DNA of 17,379 nucleotides, taken from contig JBGRQB010000084.1 in NCBI GenBank assembly GCA_041725875.1, forward strand, positions 1 to 17,379, read 5' to 3'. Under the pieces are notes generated by a model, which saw only the letters and a list, made by a program, of their open reading frames with translations, made no database searches and was not told the origin of the DNA. Origin of the DNA: JBGRQB01 sp041725875 (GTDB taxonomy: Bacteria; Bacteroidota; Ignavibacteria; Ignavibacteriales; Melioribacteraceae). The position numbers and the translations under genes are program-made. Positions 15,339 to 17,379 of this stretch are shown here, piece by piece (position 1 is the stretch's first letter; each line of letters opens with the position of its first letter).

Positions 15339-15348
15339 GGAGATAAAC

Positions 15349-16470
15349 ATGAGTAAAATTTCTATAGTTTCTGTTAATGATAAAAAACTATTGAATGAAT
15401 TTATAAAACTTCCCCATAGAATTTATAAAAACAACCCGCACTGGGTTCCCCCTATAAATATGGATATAAAGGCAAAATTGACAAGAGAGAAAAACCCGTT
15501 CTTTCAACATGGCGATATTACAATGTTTCTTGCACAAAGAGACGGAGAATATGTTGGCAGAATTGCAGCAATTTCAAATGATCTGCATAATAAAGTTCAT
15601 AATGATCGCGTGGGATTTTTCGGATTTTTCGAATCAATTGATGACCAGGAAGTTGCAAACGAACTTTTTAAAACCGTTCACGAATTTTTGTCAAAAAAAG
15701 GCTATACACATATGCGAGGGCCTGCAAATCCATCAAGTAACGAAGAATATGGAATGTTGCTGGAAGGATTTGATGATTCTCCAAGATTGATGATGCCTTA
15801 TAATCCGGAATATTATTTAAAATTAGCAGAAAATTACGGATTGAAAAAAGCAAAAGATCTGTACGCTTATAAAATAGAAAATGAAAAACTTCTTGCATCG
15901 GAAAAGCTTGTCCGCGGTGTTGATATTGTAAGAAAAAGAACCGGTGTAACAATTCGAAATTTGAACATCAAAGATTTTGGAAATGAATTACTTAAGGTAA
16001 AAGAAGTTTACAACAATGCCTGGGCTCCTAATTACGGATTTGTTCCAATGACTGAAGAAGAGTTGGACGATACAGCAAAAAGTCTAAAGCCCTTGTTAGA
16101 TCCGAACATTGTTCTTTTTGCTGAAAAAGATGGTGAAACAATTGGTTTTGCTCTTGTTATGCCAAACTACAATGAAGTATTTAAAGATATGAATGGTAAA
16201 CTTTTCCCAACAGGCATCTTTAAATTGCTTACACGTAAAAAGAAAATCAAATGGGCCAGAATTCTTATTTTGGGTCTGTTACCTAAATACCAGAAAAAAG
16301 GTATTGATGCTCTCTTTTATTATGAAATTGCCAAACGTGCTGAAAAACGCGGTATCCTTTTAGGTGAAGCAAGCTGGATTTTGGAAGATAATGAAATGAT
16401 GATAAGAGGAGCCGAACTGATGAACGGAACTCTTTATAAAAAATATAGAATCTACGAAATTAATATTTAG
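15349..16470 (+). CDS. GNAT-fold acyltransferase, candidate bacterial ceramide synthase
   Basis: The 373-residue product has an N-terminal block PHRIYKNNPHWVPPINMDI (22-40), NPFFQHG (49-55), FLAQRDGEYVGRIAAISN (60-77), VGFFGFFESIDDQ (88-100), KGYTHMRGPANPSSNEEYGML (117-137) and GFDDSPRLMMPYNPEYYLKL (140-159). These match large GNAT-like proteins often called YghO-like N-acetyltransferases. The second half contains another GNAT-like stretch, VLFAEKDGETIGFALVMPNY (about 262-281), and an acetyl-CoA-site region AGATED by LGLLPKYQKKGI. Enzymes of this general type include the Caulobacter ceramide synthase, which N-acylates sphinganine, and the adjacent spt-like gene supports such a role; this is inference. 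I chose ATG 15349 with GGAG 6 nt upstream; an ATG at 15328 lies inside the terminator stem and is unlikely. Confidence 0.75.
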   Translation: MSKISIVSVNDKKLLNEFIKLPHRIYKNNPHWVPPINMDIKAKLTREKNPFFQHGDITMFLAQRDGEYVGRIAAISNDLHNKVHNDRVGFFGFFESIDDQEVANELFKTVHEFLSKKGYTHMRGPANPSSNEEYGMLLEGFDDSPRLMMPYNPEYYLKLAENYGLKKAKDLYAYKIENEKLLASEKLVRGVDIVRKRTGVTIRNLNIKDFGNELLKVKEVYNNAWAPNYGFVPMTEEELDDTAKSLKPLLDPNIVLFAEKDGETIGFALVMPNYNEVFKDMNGKLFPTGIFKLLTRKKKIKWARILILGLLPKYQKKGIDALFYYEIAKRAEKRGILLGEASWILEDNEMMIRGAELMNGTLYKKYRIYEINI

Positions 16471-16480
16471 CTTTTCTATT

Positions 16481-16520
16481 TGAGAGGTTGTGTGTATTTT
16501 TAAATATGTACAACCTCTTA
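16481..16520. repeat. Long stem-loop upstream of the HEAT-like gene
   Basis: AGAGGTTGT (16483-16491) pairs perfectly with ACAACCTCT (16510-16518). With G-U wobbles the RNA stem continues inward through GTGTATT and almost closes the loop, giving about 16-18 pairs. It is not followed by a U-tract on the plus strand. It may end or process the acyltransferase transcript, or structure the leader of the next gene, whose ATG lies 12 nt after it. Confidence 0.55.
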
Positions 16521-16532
16521 ATTAGGATAACT

Positions 16533-17379
16533 ATGAAAAAATTTTTACTACTGCTGATAATCTTTTCAGTATCAATTTTCCCACAGTTTAACCCCACGCA
16601 CAAATCACTTGTAAAAACAACATTTAAAAGAGAGTTTGATAAAAAAATTGTTAACACTCACCTCTCTTCAAAAAATGAAAATGATGTAATTGCAGCTCTG
16701 CTGGCAATCAGTCATTCTGAAGATCAAAATTTTATTCCGCAAATAACCAAACTTGATTTTGACAAATTTGGCAAATATATAAGTTTTGCTTTTGGACAAT
16801 TAGGAGTTTCCCCTGTTTCAGAAAGTTATTTGCTGTCAAAGATTACAAATTCAAAATATATTGATGACATTTTGATTGCTCTGGGAAAATGTGGTGATAA
16901 AAAATCTTTTGAGTTTATTAAGAAAAATGCAAAGGAATTAAAACTGATAAACTCACGCGGATTTTATATAACATTCTATAATTATATGTTAAACAAACAT
17001 ACTCTTACTGATAAAGAAAAAACAGAATTGATATTGAATAATATCTCAGAAGATAAAGATGTTTTGGCAGCTCAGCTGTTTTCTTTGGCCAGAACCGGAG
17101 TTGAGAAAACTGATTGTACAAGTTTGGTACCACTGTTATCCTCTCTAGAGGATCCTGAATTAGTTGTTGGAGTAATATCAGTACTTAGACGCTCACCCTT
17201 TGTCCCAAAATCGATAAATGAATTTGATAAACTTTCCAAAGAAGATTGGAGAGTAAGAACTGAGCTTGTCAGACTTTACTCACGAATACAATTTTCTACT
17301 GAAGCAGAATTGGAGAGTTTTTTCAAAAACCTGACTGACAAAAATGGTAATGTATCAAGACAAACTGCAGCTTTGGCCG
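16533..17379 (+). CDS. Secreted HEAT-repeat-like protein, partial (3' end outside window)
   Basis: An open frame of 282 codons runs off the window edge. It begins with a Sec signal peptide, MKKFLLLLIIFSVSIFPQF, preceded by AGGA. The rest is alpha-helical with repeated units such as NDVIAALLAISHSED, KYISFAFGQLGVSPVSESYL, YIDDILIALGKCGDKKSFEF, KDVLAAQLFSLARTG and DPELVVGVISVLRRSP. Their spacing of about 30-40 residues resembles degenerate HEAT repeats. In this superphylum similar N-terminal arrays are sometimes followed by a cyclophilin-type peptidyl-prolyl isomerase, but that part would be outside the window and cannot be checked. The function is unknown; a periplasmic scaffold is the likeliest role. 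Confidence 0.7.
   Translation, partial: MKKFLLLLIIFSVSIFPQFNPTHKSLVKTTFKREFDKKIVNTHLSSKNENDVIAALLAISHSEDQNFIPQITKLDFDKFGKYISFAFGQLGVSPVSESYLLSKITNSKYIDDILIALGKCGDKKSFEFIKKNAKELKLINSRGFYITFYNYMLNKHTLTDKEKTELILNNISEDKDVLAAQLFSLARTGVEKTDCTSLVPLLSSLEDPELVVGVISVLRRSPFVPKSINEFDKLSKEDWRVRTELVRLYSRIQFSTEAELESFFKNLTDKNGNVSRQTAALA

Noticed and set aside
15328..15348. ATG at 15328 as the start of the acyltransferase
   Set aside because: It falls within the stem of the terminator and has no Shine-Dalgarno; ATG 15349 has GGAG at good spacing and gives the natural N-terminus.
1..17379. CRISPR arrays, insertion sequences, tRNA or rRNA genes, prophage
   Set aside because: No regularly spaced repeats, transposase-like frames, tRNA cloverleaf patterns or phage structural genes other than T6SS parts were seen.

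Overview
The window looks like a chromosomal segment from the Ignavibacteriota / Bacteroidota-Chlorobiota superphylum. The support is AT-rich coding sequence, a very large surface protein that ends in a type IX secretion (T9SS) sorting tail of the QNYPNPFNPST type, a LytTR response regulator, and a Bacteroidetes-like serine palmitoyltransferase. This placement is inferred from protein style only; there is no rRNA or tRNA in the window.

Left part (1-9215, all on the minus strand): one tightly packed type VI secretion system (T6SS) operon. In transcription order it reads tssK, a tssL-tssM fusion, tssA, a tssB-tssC fusion, hcp (tssD), tssE and tssF (cut by the window edge). Gaps are short, and two junctions overlap. 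Two things are not textbook. The small and large sheath subunits are one 820-residue polypeptide whose TssB part is interrupted by about 145 extra residues and joined to TssC by an acidic linker. TssL and TssM are one 602-residue protein that stops exactly where TssM should enter its third membrane segment and periplasmic domain, and its nucleotide-binding motifs are degenerate. No tssJ, tssG, tssH (clpV) or tssI (vgrG) lies inside the window; they may lie beyond base 1.

Middle (9216-12874, minus strand): a LytTR-type response regulator directly upstream of tssK, with a pair of 7-bp direct repeats 21 bp apart in the intervening gap that could be its operator. Upstream of it, and separated by a clear rho-independent terminator, is an 881-residue secreted beta-repeat protein with Ig-like and PKD domains and a T9SS tail.

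Right part (12875-17379, plus strand): a small cytochrome-c-like lipoprotein; a DUF123 GIY-YIG nuclease-like protein whose only sensible start is an ATA codon behind a good Shine-Dalgarno sequence; a serine palmitoyltransferase-like alpha-oxoamine synthase with a duplicated palindromic element upstream; a GNAT-fold acyltransferase that is a candidate bacterial ceramide synthase; and the first 282 codons of a secreted, HEAT-like protein. The synthase/acyltransferase pair suggests sphingolipid (ceramide) synthesis. A strong terminator sits between the two genes, so their expression may be uncoupled.

The most novel feature is the condensed T6SS: a one-piece sheath plus a one-piece inner-membrane anchor without a trans-periplasmic arm.
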